DNA from: Hirudo medicinalis
Lineage: Eukaryota > Annelida > Clitellata > Hirudinida > Hirudinidae
Assembly (NCBI GenBank): GCA_011800805.1
Contig: MPNW01000014.1
Location: 300,744-364,743, forward strand
DNA length: 64,000 bases
Direction: 5' to 3'
Positions 19,256 through 34,385 of this stretch are shown piece by piece. Under the pieces are notes generated by a model. The model saw nothing but the letters and a program-made list of their open reading frames with translations. It did no database searches and was not told the DNA's origin. Position numbers and translations under genes: made by a program. Positions within the stretch are counted from its first letter, which is position 1, and each line of letters starts with the position of its first letter.

Positions 19256-20916
19256 ATGTCGGATTCAGACTCAGAGTGTTACGATAGATTTGCCGATGCC
19301 GTTGTAGGTCAGATCATCACAATTAATGATTAAATTTCATGCAATTATTAAAATGTGACTTGGATATGCCTTTCCGTAGTTATTTGCTCAAATGTCGACC
19401 AAGTTTACGAAAAATAAAGGCGAGAATGATGGACCTTGATCTAACCATTAATCGTATATGGGATAGTTTATCTCGTATGGACTCCCTTTGAATCAAACTG
19501 GTTTGATAGCATCTAAATATAAATATGATACAGCTAGTTGTAAGTGTCATCAAACAACAGTTAAGCATTGCACAAACAAAACTAGTATGACATAAGGGAC
19601 ATCTTTTTTAAGATTACTTTATTTTCAGATATAAGTGCAATTCTGGTCCACCCAAATATTACACCAAATCTCTCCCTGAAAAGGTGGTTTATTTATATGA
19701 ATTTGCAAGTGATAATGTGCTGATTTGCTTATTCATAACTTTCCTGCAGAAATACCAATCTGAAACTGACAAATGATCATAGGGAGTTGTTATCTAGGCA
19801 ACTTTATGACAATTTGGAGAGGTAGGAAATTTCAAACATTAACTGAGTGGTTATTTCAGCTGAAGTTCACTTTATACAGTTCTTTGAAAATTAAAAAGAC
19901 AAAGAGTCCAAACAATACAAGCATTGAATTACAAGCAGGTATACTTTTGTAGTGAATGGTATAATTGCAAAGCTTATAAACATAGTTATGATTACAAGTG
20001 GCAGAAGCTATGGCAACAGTTGCTTAATCTGAAAATTGACAGATGTATTGTATGTCGGTTACTCGAGTGGCGGTCCAGGGGGGGTCATCATCACCCCTTT
20101 TGAAATATGTGCCATTCATAAACTTTCTACGTTTACAAGCCTCAAATTTTGCAAGAAACAAGACCCACTGGAAAACTGGACCACCGCTAGGGTCACCGAT
20201 ATTGTATTGTTAAAATTGACAAACATGATTGGTGTATCAGATGATGTGACGTTGTTCAAGGCGAGTCATATCCAAGAATCTAAAGCAAATTCAGGCCAAG
20301 CATTAAAAGAAAAACCATCCAAAAAGAGAAAGACAAGCTCATCTGAAAGTGATGATGACAGGTTGATGGGTCATTGTTGTTCGCCACATGATGCATTACT
20401 GTAATGTATGGCATGTTCATCTTTCCAGTGAAAATATGGAAAAGTTCCGTATGGCTGCCATGACCGGAGAAATGTTGATGTTGGAAGCAATGCTTTGGAT
20501 TGGTTTTCTTGAATTTTCTTTAAATAATTAATATTTGTTCTTTAATCTTTAAGATTTTTGTGATCCTCTAAATACATGCAATTTATGGCTGCATTTTTTT
20601 ACCATAATGGTTTTAATTGTTTGAACTTTATTTACATGCAGTTCCGCAAGGAATGCTATGAGCAGCGGATGCCAGCTGACAAACTCAGACTTGTCCAATG
20701 CATCCACCTATCCGGGAAGGAGTGAGTGAACGATCTTGATGGGATAACTTATAGTGCAATTTGAAAAAATATTTTATCATGATTACATTACCCATTTTAT
20801 TATTGTTCTTGACGTTACAACATTATTAATCGATTGTTGCTGTTGTGAAACATTATGACATTGTACACCCAGCTGAAAAGCACTTGTCTACTCATCAAAG
20901 CATCAAAGAAGGATGA
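19256..20916 (+). CDS. CUSTOS: CUSTOS-like protein (C12orf43 family)
   Basis: Small charged protein. In vertebrates CUSTOS is linked to Wnt signalling at the nuclear envelope, and that role is only inferred here. The preferred model gives 177 residues. Support: an N-terminal acidic Ser/Asp start (MSDSDSECYDRFADAV), the block DDVTLFKASH, a Lys-rich stretch, SSSESDDD, and ENMEKFRMAAMTGEML, which corresponds to the second acidic-plus-CREAA-like motif of the human protein. Exons: 19256-19307, 19629-19683, 19750-19821, 19880-19938, 20241-20361, 20429-20479, 20642-20721, 20873-20916. Phases agree. The last two exons are less sure: without them the sixth exon runs on to a stop at 20531 (153 residues). 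Most of intron 19939-20240 can be read as an open frame but does not look like this family. Confidence 0.6.
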
Positions 20917-22362
20917 TCCAATCAGTGATGAGGGCATGAAGCTGCAGGTGCTCTCTGCAACCGGAAAGATATATTTATATGTATACGAATGGAGGGATAA
21001 GCCACAGGGAAGGCTGTCATGACAGTGGTGTTGATGATGATAGTGGTCAGGTTTCCTACCAGCCTTCATATGTAAATAATGTTCAAATATATTTTGTCCA
21101 ATGGGAAAGTAACATTGCTTCAATTTCATTGTGGATTAAGCAAAATTTATAAACAGAATTGCATGATTGTTATCTGGCTCTATCTGTTAAAAAAATATAA
21201 CAACATTAGTTCCAGTGTCTGCAACACTAAGCAATCAGAAATTTAGTTGTTATTTCACATATAAAATATTGCTGTTAGTGAATTTGGAGAGCTTGTAACG
21301 GTGTTTGCGGTTGAGTTATCAATATCAGTGGCAATGTTGAGCTACCCAAGGTCAAATACTGATACTTCTGCACAACACTTCCACCCACAATAGTACATTA
21401 TGGTACTCTTGTTAGAGCATTCTGGTCAGATGAACGGTCTTGCATTTTTTGGAATTAAATATTACTTCTTAGTCTGCTATGACTTTGCAAAAGATTGAAA
21501 AATTTTGATAAGTTTATGGATAAAAGTTGTTAGTAACTAAATCCTCAACTTTTTGGCATAGTTGTGATTCAGATATATTTTGTAATTTTTACTTTTGAAA
21601 ACCTCTTGAATTGCTATCCTGGTTTTCGAGTCGCTGGATCATGGAACTCCTGCCTGCCGATGTTGTAAATTTGTCATGTTTCTCATCAACTCTGATATTG
21701 GTGAACTTAACTTAAATCAATACCTCACCTACAAATGATTTCTTTCTTTCTTTTTTGTGTACACGAACGTAATTAATTTTTATTTTTGAGCTATGGGTGC
21801 TTAGCCTGGTTTTTTGATGACATTGTTGCTTTTACTCGAACTTGTGCATTATGTTTACTTGGTCATGCAAGAGGTCAAATGATCTTTGACCAAAGTTCAC
21901 CAACAAATAAATATAAATATTATGTGGTTGCAAATTGCAGAAATAAGTACCAAAGGGTATCTTAAAGCCATTATCTGCCTGATTACAAATTGTGCAATAT
22001 GAATCCACAAACACAATAAAGACTGGCAGATTAAAACTCCTTTCATAAAGATGATTATTGGCTTCATAGCCAACACCTGAGTTATCAACCGCATTTAGGC
22101 CTTGCATTTGATTTGTGGTCGAACCTGCATTGCCTTAGCTGCGGCAGTCAGAGGTAACAAGCATAGCTTGTGTGCAGTGAACAATTTAAGATTTGTAGAA
22201 AATGTAACCCTTGACATAAAAAATTAAACTTTATTCCATGCTAAAAACCCTGGGACATAGTCAGCAGGAGGAAGTAAAGGTGAATCTCAACTAAATAAGA
22301 CAAAATTATCTGAATGAACAACTTATGTGCTACAGCTACAATGTTTATGAGAAAGGAACACA
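20917..22362. other. Spacer between CUSTOS-like and AIFM1
   Basis: The genes converge here. Holds the 3' UTRs and about 1 kb of AT-rich sequence. Apart from the AIFM1 polyadenylation signal I saw no feature. Confidence 0.5.
22230..22235 (-). terminator. Polyadenylation signal for AIFM1
   Basis: AATAAA on the minus strand (TTTATT on +), about 128 bases past the AIFM1 stop at 22363. Confidence 0.5.
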
Positions 22363-26317
<3,955 letters not shown>

Positions 26318-27040
26318 TTTAGACTCACAGCAACTCAACTGAACAACTAGGACGACGCAACAATAACACCGGTAAATGTCCCGATTTATTTTGGAATTGA
26401 ATTTAAAAGTTCGGGCTATGCAAAACAGGCATAACCACTTTTATTATGTTCCATTTCATTTATAAAATAAGTTTTTTTTCATATTACCATATTTTAAAAT
26501 ATTTATTAAATAAAAAAAGTACTGACCTTTGTTGTTGTTAACACATTTTTATCGTAATCAATTTATATATATCTAACACTTTATTCATTTTTAGAAAAAT
26601 GACTGATTAATTTAAATATGGAAATAAAAAACCTGATGTATTTTCACTGACAATAATTACAATAACCATCTTCATTTTCTACATACACATGAATACTGTC
26701 CATCATTTTCCAAATCTACTTTCAAGCTCCTCTTTTATGGCCTTTTATGTTATGGTCCAAGACTGTTCTACTTGTATTCCGTCAGCAGACACTTATATAA
26801 TGGTAAAAGGCTAGTCTTTAAGCTAAGTGAAGTTAGCAGACACTCAAATTTAATAACATTGCTATTTTTGAAATTATAATTTCTTTGGAAAGTACGTTTC
26901 AAATGCTTTATAAAAATGTCCATATATCGTCTGCTGATTATATTATATTTTATATTCTTATAAGCTATATTCTTCAATTCCCTCACTAATAAAAAATCGA
27001 TTCAATCCCGAATAAGACTGAGATCTTACTAATAATCACA

Positions 27041-27112
<72 letters not shown>

Positions 27113-27598
27113 TAAAATCGACCATCATTTGAATTGCCAATCAAAAAAAAATTCTCAAAAACCGAAAACTTAGACCTATTCGAAAGTACTTTTAGAAACA
27201 ATATTTATACGCATAAATATTTCTTTAAGAAATATATGTACGAGATTAGCCATTTTGGGGGTTCGTCGCCAATATTCAAGTTTTGAAAATAATATAGAAA
27301 AATTTTAGTGTGTTTCAATTGCTAAAGCAACTACAGCATCGACGTAACTCTGCATGAACCATTTGATTTTTAATGGCCAGCACATCATCGGCATTTTAAA
27401 ATCAATAACAAACTTCAAATTACAAGTTTTTAAATTAAATTGAGCGTTGTATCAGCATCTTTAAAAAAAAGTTTATAAATAAATTGCCTTTCAGATAGCA
27501 ACAAAAACTATCAAACATGACATCACGTCATTTTATTAACGCTAAGCCACAATGTTCGAATAACAAACAAAATTAAAAACTAATAAAAAAACTAAAAA
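26318..27598. promoter_or_regulatory. Divergent intergenic region, AIFM1 / 216-residue gene
   Basis: Head-to-head spacer of 1.28 kb that must carry the AIFM1 promoter and probably that of the next gene. Very AT-rich, with a long trinucleotide repeat; no named element seen. Confidence 0.35.
27043..27109. repeat. (ATA/TAA)n microsatellite
   Basis: About 22 uninterrupted copies of a three-base A/T unit. The minus strand reads as poly-Tyr, which is an artefact of the repeat. Confidence 0.95.
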
Positions 27599-29343
27599 AT
27601 GGTTTCAAAAACTCCAGACAGCTGGACATTGGTTGAACTGAACATTAAACCTTGTGCCTATTTGCAGGATGTCATAGAAGGATCGAGCAAAAAATTAAAA
27701 GAAGGAACAGAAGAAAGCGGGGGGAAACTCGTTTATTGTTTTAAAGTAAAATGTTTTGTATACTTTCTCGAACGTTCTGTGCATTGGCTTTAAGTTTAGG
27801 TCTCTCACTAATTAAAAATCATGCCAAGAGTTAATGACAACATTGTTGAACGTCGCTAAAATTACATTACTACTGTTACTATTAATTAACTTTTTGCTAT
27901 TATTGTCGTAACCAGGGCCGCCGACAGAAATTTCGGGCCCCTATGCTATGTCAATTTGATGATGGAAAAGCAAAAAAGGTCATGATTGTAATAGTTTAAT
28001 ATTTTAAAACCCTGGCGAGTCCCTGGGTACCTGACCCCCTACCCCTTCTCGGCGGCACTGATCGTAACTATGCGTTCAATTTTTTTTTTTTCAATTTTTG
28101 CCAGAATTCAGAAATCCATCGAGATTTCAAATTCAAATTCAGTAGATGCTCAAGATAATAAATACTCATAATATGTAACAAAAGTCACCATATTTTCAAT
28201 CGTATCCGAGATAAAAAAAAAAATTTAGTGGAGAGGCATAAAATCTGGTCCATTCAATACGAGTCCGCCCTATAAACACTGGGCATTATCTAGACCATAT
28301 CTTAGTTAAACCTTACCAAGAAACATTTAAATGAATCTAATCAAATAATTACTCAAAATCTTAGTGCGGTTAACCCCAACTTGGGTAATTTTATTTTTAT
28401 TTTTTATTATTTTATCATTAAGCATCTAGAACCAATGTTTGTAGATATAATCATACGAACATCAGAAGAATTTACTTGTCATCAATTCCAAAATGATTTA
28501 GGTAGCCTAAATGGGTGGAGATTGATATATATTTGATAGTCTAAATTCATTGACTGGCCAATGGCGCGCGTTTTGTTACAAATATTTAAATCTCCAAATT
28601 CTGAATTTAATGTCATTTTATTTACAATATTTTAAGGTATCCGGAGAAAATCGAATAGTCGCAGTAATTGGTGGCGATCCTGAGGCTGCTACTCTTTTGC
28701 AGTCGACAGCTTACGGTGAACTCACCAACACAAAATGCACATTGCTCAGAACCCTCGAATCCTTTGCTGATACAATGTTTAAAATCGATAGCAGGATAAT
28801 AGATAAGAACGTAAAATCTGATACTAGGAAAGCAATCTTAGAAGAAAGTTCCGGACTCTTATTTTGGGTCGTCTTGTCCTGGGATGGACAAGGTAACTGA
28901 CAGAACACTGGCTTATTAATTCCATGCCTTCAATAATCAACAACTTTGAATAAGCAAAGATTAACACTAAAGTTTCAACTAAACTATTTATTAAATCATA
29001 TTATACAACAAGATACTTCAACAGGATCTGCTTACGCAAAAATGATGGAAATTTTGAAAGACCACGTTATATTTATACTTAAATCACGAAATAAGACACC
29101 CATGTTTTCTGATGTTTACAAGGTGCTGGCCAGCAACGAGGTTACCACGAGACCATGATTGGTACACAATAATTTCGAAGTTTACAACTAATTGGCTCCT
29201 TTTTCTTTTAGACGCACGCTTTCATCAGAGCCCCAAATGCTGAAATGGTGGATGAAGCGGTTCAGTCGTATCCTATCAAAAAATTGCCCAGCCATGTTGA
29301 AATACAGATAAAACAGATCAATCTGATCAAAACCAGAAGTTAA
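27599..29343 (+). CDS. Uncharacterised 216-residue protein
   Basis: I do not recognise this family. Four exons join in phase: 27599-27745, 28637-28892, 29025-29140, 29212-29343, giving 216 residues from MVSKTPDSWTLVELN to IKTRS. No signal peptide or membrane segment is visible. Two parts have alternating strand/helix character. In the first, KLVYCFK and NRIVAVIGGDPEAATLL flank the 891-base intron. The second runs from HVIFILKSRN through THAFIRAPNAEMVDEAV to LPSHVEIQIKQI. The second loosely recalls ferredoxin-like barrels such as muconolactone isomerase (a strand, a helix DEAVQSYP, then L-P and a closing strand); that is inference only. Introns are short except the first, which carries a mobile element. 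A polyadenylation signal follows at 29491. Function unknown. Confidence 0.65.
27912..28060. mobile_element. hAT-type MITE, about 149 bp
   Basis: Short GC-rich insertion in the first intron of the 216-residue gene. Its ends are imperfect inverted repeats, CAGGGCCGCCGACAG on the left and CAGTGCCGCCGAGAAG read inward from the right. It is flanked by GTCGTAAC (27904-27911) and ATCGTAAC (28061-28068), an 8-bp target duplication with one mismatch. CAG-type ends with an 8-bp duplication are the hallmark of hAT transposons. No coding capacity, so non-autonomous. Confidence 0.75.
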
Positions 29344-30349
29344 AGATCTTACTTTATTAAAACCATCCACTAAAGCTATGTTGAAGATGCATTTCTTTAA
29401 AGCGTCCCCTTTTTGAATAGGTGCAGTTCTGGAGTTAGACATCGAAGCACCGAGTTCGTAATTGCATAACTGCACGTCCCGACATCTCCAAATAAAAGTT
29501 GTCTTAATCACAGAATCAATTTATTTCAAATGAGTTTCAAGTTCTCCCAACTCAAATACCATACACCATCCAGAATGAGGGAACGGCCATAATTCAGGCC
29601 GAACTCTAAAAAAAAATTATATCCCCATTGCAGACACTCACGATCCGCACTTCCTAGAATATCAAAACATGGGCGGACGTTCGAGCAGTGCTTACCCAGA
29701 GTTTCATCAATATCTCACTCGATGACCCTGCTCTTAGCGTTTCGCCCAAAATAAAACAAATACGAAATAATAGCATTCAGATCGACGAGCTGCTTCAAGC
29801 TCGCCAATAGCTTAATTGCTCTCCGAAACCCACTCAAGCATGCAAAAGGATCAGCAGAGCGTTGAGAAGTAGAACCAATTGAATTGAAGCACTAGAATTG
29901 AACTTATCTCTAATAAAAAAACAACTGCACTCACCATTCAAAAACGTTTTGTTTAAAAATACCAGCTTCACATGAAGTAATTTTAAAGTAAACTTTAAAC
30001 AAAAACATTTAGTCCTATGACCAACTGCTACTTGCTTGAATCTTTCACAGAAGTTGAAAGCTAGAATGTACATATTGGCAACATAATAAAATCCTGACAA
30101 TAAAAAACATGTAAAGGAAAGCATACTGTTAAGCCATCTCCATAAGTGATGTGTGGCATGAGTGAAAAGTATCTTGGCAATGTACCTTTAAAGAACCCAA
30201 TATTAACAACGATCCACCAAAAAATACATCACTTTGATTACTTGGCAAGTGACTCCTTGATGGCAAAGGACAGGCACTTCGCTGGCTCGGGGACCTCTTC
30301 AAGTCTGAAAATCTGGAAGGAGCTAAAGCCCACATACTCAAATTGTAGC
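29344..30349. other. Spacer with unresolved coding-like segments on the minus strand
   Basis: Mostly AT-rich. The minus strand has a 30-codon segment 29442-29353 (MSNSRTAPIQKGDALKK...) that starts with ATG and ends in phase at a good donor, GTAAGA. Less clear open stretches lie around 29530-29610, 29700-29880 and 30238-30363. I could not assemble them into a gene. Confidence 0.3.
29491..29496 (+). terminator. Polyadenylation signal for the 216-residue gene
   Basis: AATAAA 148 bases after the stop codon at 29343. Confidence 0.45.
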
Positions 30350-33002
30350 TTAAATCTTTGTTGCTAAAAGATGAATCAAAGCAATATCTCACATGCAAAC
30401 TGTGAATATTCAAATCTCAATTTAATTGGCAGGCAATTATCAGCTGATGGATTTCTAGAAGCATCTCTTGGATCCAGAACATCACAACGTTTATTAATGT
30501 CATTCCAAACAGCCTGAGCTATGCCTGAAGAATGCACCATTTCTTCTAAGGCAGACATTCCTCTGGCCAATCTTTCATTCATTTTAATCCCTTTTGAATT
30601 TCTTTTTAGGCCTACGTTTACTGACATTCCTCGAACTAAAATAATAAAAATTGTAGTTTTATGCTTAAATGCAAATTAGAATAAACGCTGAAGATGCCAA
30701 CATGCTGCAATTAATTCAATTTGCACTAAAAAATTTTAGAAAGGGCTTGGACCAAACTCATACATTAAAAGTATTAAATTAGTATTTCATAATCAACTCC
30801 AAATCTCGAAAACTTGATTTCTGAATAATGCTATCTGTGCATAAACTTAAATAAATAAAGTCCAACTAAGTTCTGGATAGCCGCAGCAGGCTCAGGAGGT
30901 CCAGGCCAATCCTTTCTTCGTGTTGGTCCCACAAAACAAGGAGAATTACTCAATGCCTTAAGATCCCTCTTTTCTGTGGATGGAGAGAATTACATCAAGA
31001 CATATTTTTAGAGACAAAGGAATATTTATGAAATCAATCACTTTTTACTTCTGACAGAATGTCATCTCTTACATGTCCATAACTGAAGTTGCTGCCTGTA
31101 AAATCATTTAAAAGATGATTTTTGTATGACATGTCAGTAATTTATTGGAACATATAATACGTAAACCAACAAGACTAGTTTTAACCAATAAAAGAATGAC
31201 AGTGCACCGAGTTTCCAACCTGGCCTGTGAAAGTGTGAAATTGATTTTGGATTTGGGGAGCTTAAGGGACCTTTTCTGAAGGAATTGATATTAGTTCTTT
31301 CCAAATAAGAAAAATTACAGAATTTGTTGTAACTCATGCCCAGTAGTGATCTGCTTCTCGAAGAAACACCATTAAAAGTATCTAAAATAAAAACTTAAAT
31401 TTTCACATATCAAATCTCATGCTTAAGAAAATATAAATATCATTCTAAAAATAGCAAAACTAAAAGAACTCAGAACACAACTTATTTGCAATAAAAGAAA
31501 ATTGGAGATATAAGTTTGAAGACAAGAACAAACGTCAGAAGCAAAATTTTAATGAAGATGATAAAAACTGATATTTTAATGAAACACTTACATCCACCCC
31601 TTTTGATTTGGGGATAATTTATTTCAACTTAGCACCCGCGAACAATTGATAAGATGCACACGATATAACATTTGAGAAATTCAGTAAAATAAGAGAAGCC
31701 TAGTTTAGCAGCAACATGTTGTTGAAATAGTTTTGTTAATTGTTCTAAAACTATGTTATGTGGTTCTGGGGAACTCGGAAGTTGGTGAGAAGTTGCAGCA
31801 TTGTAGCTTGTGGTGAAGTTGTCGATAGCAACTTTGTTTTAGAAAGACTGTAGTCAAGTTCCTTAATTGCTTAAAGTTGACAGTTATTAAACTTGTTTAT
31901 TAAACTATTAACTGTTGTTTCCGTTTACTTCCATAATTTTCAATACATATACACATACATTCAATTTTTGTTAATCACTGCAAGGTTTAATACTACAAAA
32001 TAACTTTTAAAAATAGCTAGTTATACTTACTATTGTACGGTGAGCTAGTTCCAACAGATAAACATATAATGGAACCATTTGATATTATTGGAGATGAAGC
32101 AGTTTCATTACAGCCAAGATTTGGCTGAAAACCATCACAAGCAGAGGCCATGCCTGACAGTACTTTGCAACTGTCATTATGGAGAGTTCTATCAAAAATC
32201 TCATCACTTCCAATTTTAAGTAAATCTTTATAACATTTCATTTCTCTGAGACAATCATCAAAGCAATGGCTGCAGAAAAGACAATTCGAAGTTATATTGA
32301 CAGATTCTCCTGTGATGATTGATCTCCTGTCATAAACCAGTTCTATAAATCAATATGCGGAAAAATTTGGTTAAGTAAGTGAGATAGTCAAGCAAATGTC
32401 ACCCGCATAATGAGCAGTTGCAACATCTCGGGTGATAACTTCTTTCCTTAGCAACTATAGCACTTTCACGAATCAGTTCACCACAGGTACTGCACCACGT
32501 TCCATAAAGCTTATGATAATCTACCTCACACAACAGATCACCGTCCTTCTTGTAGAATGACTTGAGAGGTAGCGGTCGCCGACAAACTAAATGCAAAATG
32601 GATTTGAGAAATAAGAAAATAACGCGTTATCCGGAAAATTGTACCTTTGCAGCTAAAACATTCAACGTGATAGAATTCTCCACCCATCATCGTCTTAATG
32701 GCTTTTTTCTGACAATTCTTCTTACAAAATTCACAGGTATACCTTTTACCTAATGGAATATCTATCGCCTGTCATTATGATGCATAAAGTATGCGAAAAA
32801 ATAAACTAGCCTATCATTTCGATAATTTGAATGCCTATGGTTAACAAAACCCGATTTGCGCCAATTTCGAACAGAGACTACCACGCGAACTCCGACAGGC
32901 CGAAACCGTCACCTACATTAGAAAGCAGACGATCAAAAGATATTGTTTAAGTACGCATTTATTAAACATTATAATTGTGTAATGCCGATTATAATTTACC
33001 AT
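30350..33002 (-). CDS. ABLIM/UNC-115-like LIM-domain protein
   Basis: Actin-binding LIM family member by sequence. LIM1: YTCEFCKKNC, HVECFSCKVC, LLCEVDYHKLYGT. LIM2: WCSTCGELI, YHPRCCNCSLCG, CLFCSHCFDD. The LIM1-LIM2 spacing and the YGT link match ABLIM LIM1/2. Downstream HFHRPGSNF resembles the ABLIM KHFHIP region, and LDPRDASRNPSADN also has an ABLIM look. Exons 5' to 3': 32768-32645, 32586-32403, 32326-32031, 31381-31220, 31095-31073, 30968-30867, then 30635-30393. The start is inferred: ATG at 33002-33000 sits directly before a donor and would keep phase. The join between 30867 and 30635 is out of phase as drawn, so a small exon is missing. The C-terminus ends near 30376 (unspliced) or 30350 (spliced). 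LIM3, LIM4 and the villin headpiece of typical ABLIM were not found. Confidence 0.6.
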
Positions 33003-34385
33003 GTAAAATTTATTAAATTTTATTAAGCGTTAAATGAATTTTAAACATACTCAAGTTTGTTCAAGGACACTTTTAAAAGCTCATTTTACTTATGAATGAA
33101 CTGACCAATTGTAGCCTTTTTAACATCACGTTTTAGGACGAATCTCATTTTTAGAGTTAATTGTAATAATCTTTTGTATTGAAAACTCAAATTTTCTTTT
33201 CTACTTTCCCCCATTTCTTGTTACTACAGCCAAAAAGCCCAAAACTTGTGTGGTATTTTTTAAATCTTGGCAAAACAAAACATATTATTCATTAGAGTTT
33301 TAGTTTTAAGTCTTATTTATGTCTAACATAAATGATCACTCTTCGGCAACCATTCTAGTAGAACGGTCATTGACTGGTGGTTACAATTATATTCTTTTCT
33401 TTGATGACGCATATCATAATTAGAGTTTTATCGGTTTCAACTAAAAATCTTGCACGCGATGAACTTTAAGCCAATATCTTTCTAAGAGCTTTTTAACATG
33501 CATTTTAAATGACGACAAGTAATAAAAATATAAGATAAGGCTAAAATTTTATTATAAATTTTTGTTATGCAAATACTCTAGAATTCTGGACAGTTTATTT
33601 TTATCCGGACATGGCATTTGCCACGCCCACCTTCTGATGTAATACAGAGAAAGATTGCGCCCTGGGCCTGCTAGGCGTGCTGAGATTATTTAAAGGAGAA
33701 AAGAATTGCCGGATGCACGTGCTTGCTCTTCTGTCTGTCTGTTGGCGGCATACTTTTACATGTTGGTTAAGTGGCCACGTTGTTCATTTTGTCATCTGAA
33801 CTAAGTTTTGTTTTGTTTTGTTTTGTACTAAAATTTGTTGGGCATCTAGCACTGAGTTTTGTTTTAAATCTGCAAGTGGGCAGATAATTGGCGATCAAAT
33901 TAATCGGAGGTGAAGCTTAAAAATATTGAGTTCGGGTCAAGAAAACATTTGAACATCACAGTAAAACTTAGTTACTCCCATAAAAAGAAAACCGTTCCGA
34001 GATTCTTGGGAGCTTTTTAAGTTAACACTTTTGAAAGAGATCTTTAATGACATAAGAATTCTTTGACAATAAGATTAGATGTCAATCACGGAACTGCTGA
34101 AACTACCCAAGTTTTTATTGAAATAGCGGTTCGGTCATGATCATAAATTAAAGAAGCAAGTAAATGTCGGTCCTGTTGGGGACGTTAGGCAATTAGACTG
34201 ATGCTACTTTAGAGCGACTTCCTTTTTAAGAGCTTCAAAGTCTAAAGTGCCTCTACTTGCTTTTGGATGTTTTGGTTGAGCTTAGCTGCTATAATTTCAT
34301 TTACAGCTAGACATTTGTTTCTTAAAAAATATTGTTCAACGTTAAAATTAATTTTTCAGGTTACTTACCTTCACAATAAAGTGAA
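33003..34385. promoter_or_regulatory. Divergent region, ABLIM-like / SLC17 gene
   Basis: 1.38 kb between opposite genes, AT-rich. It contains a short (TTTTG)n run at 33805-33825. No coding exon was found. Confidence 0.35.

Noticed and set aside
19939..20240. CUSTOS exon extended leftward through an open frame
   Set aside because: The extra residues do not fit the family, while a splice at 20240/20241 gives the conserved DDVTLFK block in phase.
26986..27201. Minus-strand frame with a long poly-Tyr run
   Set aside because: Entirely produced by the (ATA)n microsatellite.
29834..30124. Minus-strand 96-codon hydrophobic frame
   Set aside because: Composition reflects T-rich sequence; no splice context or family.
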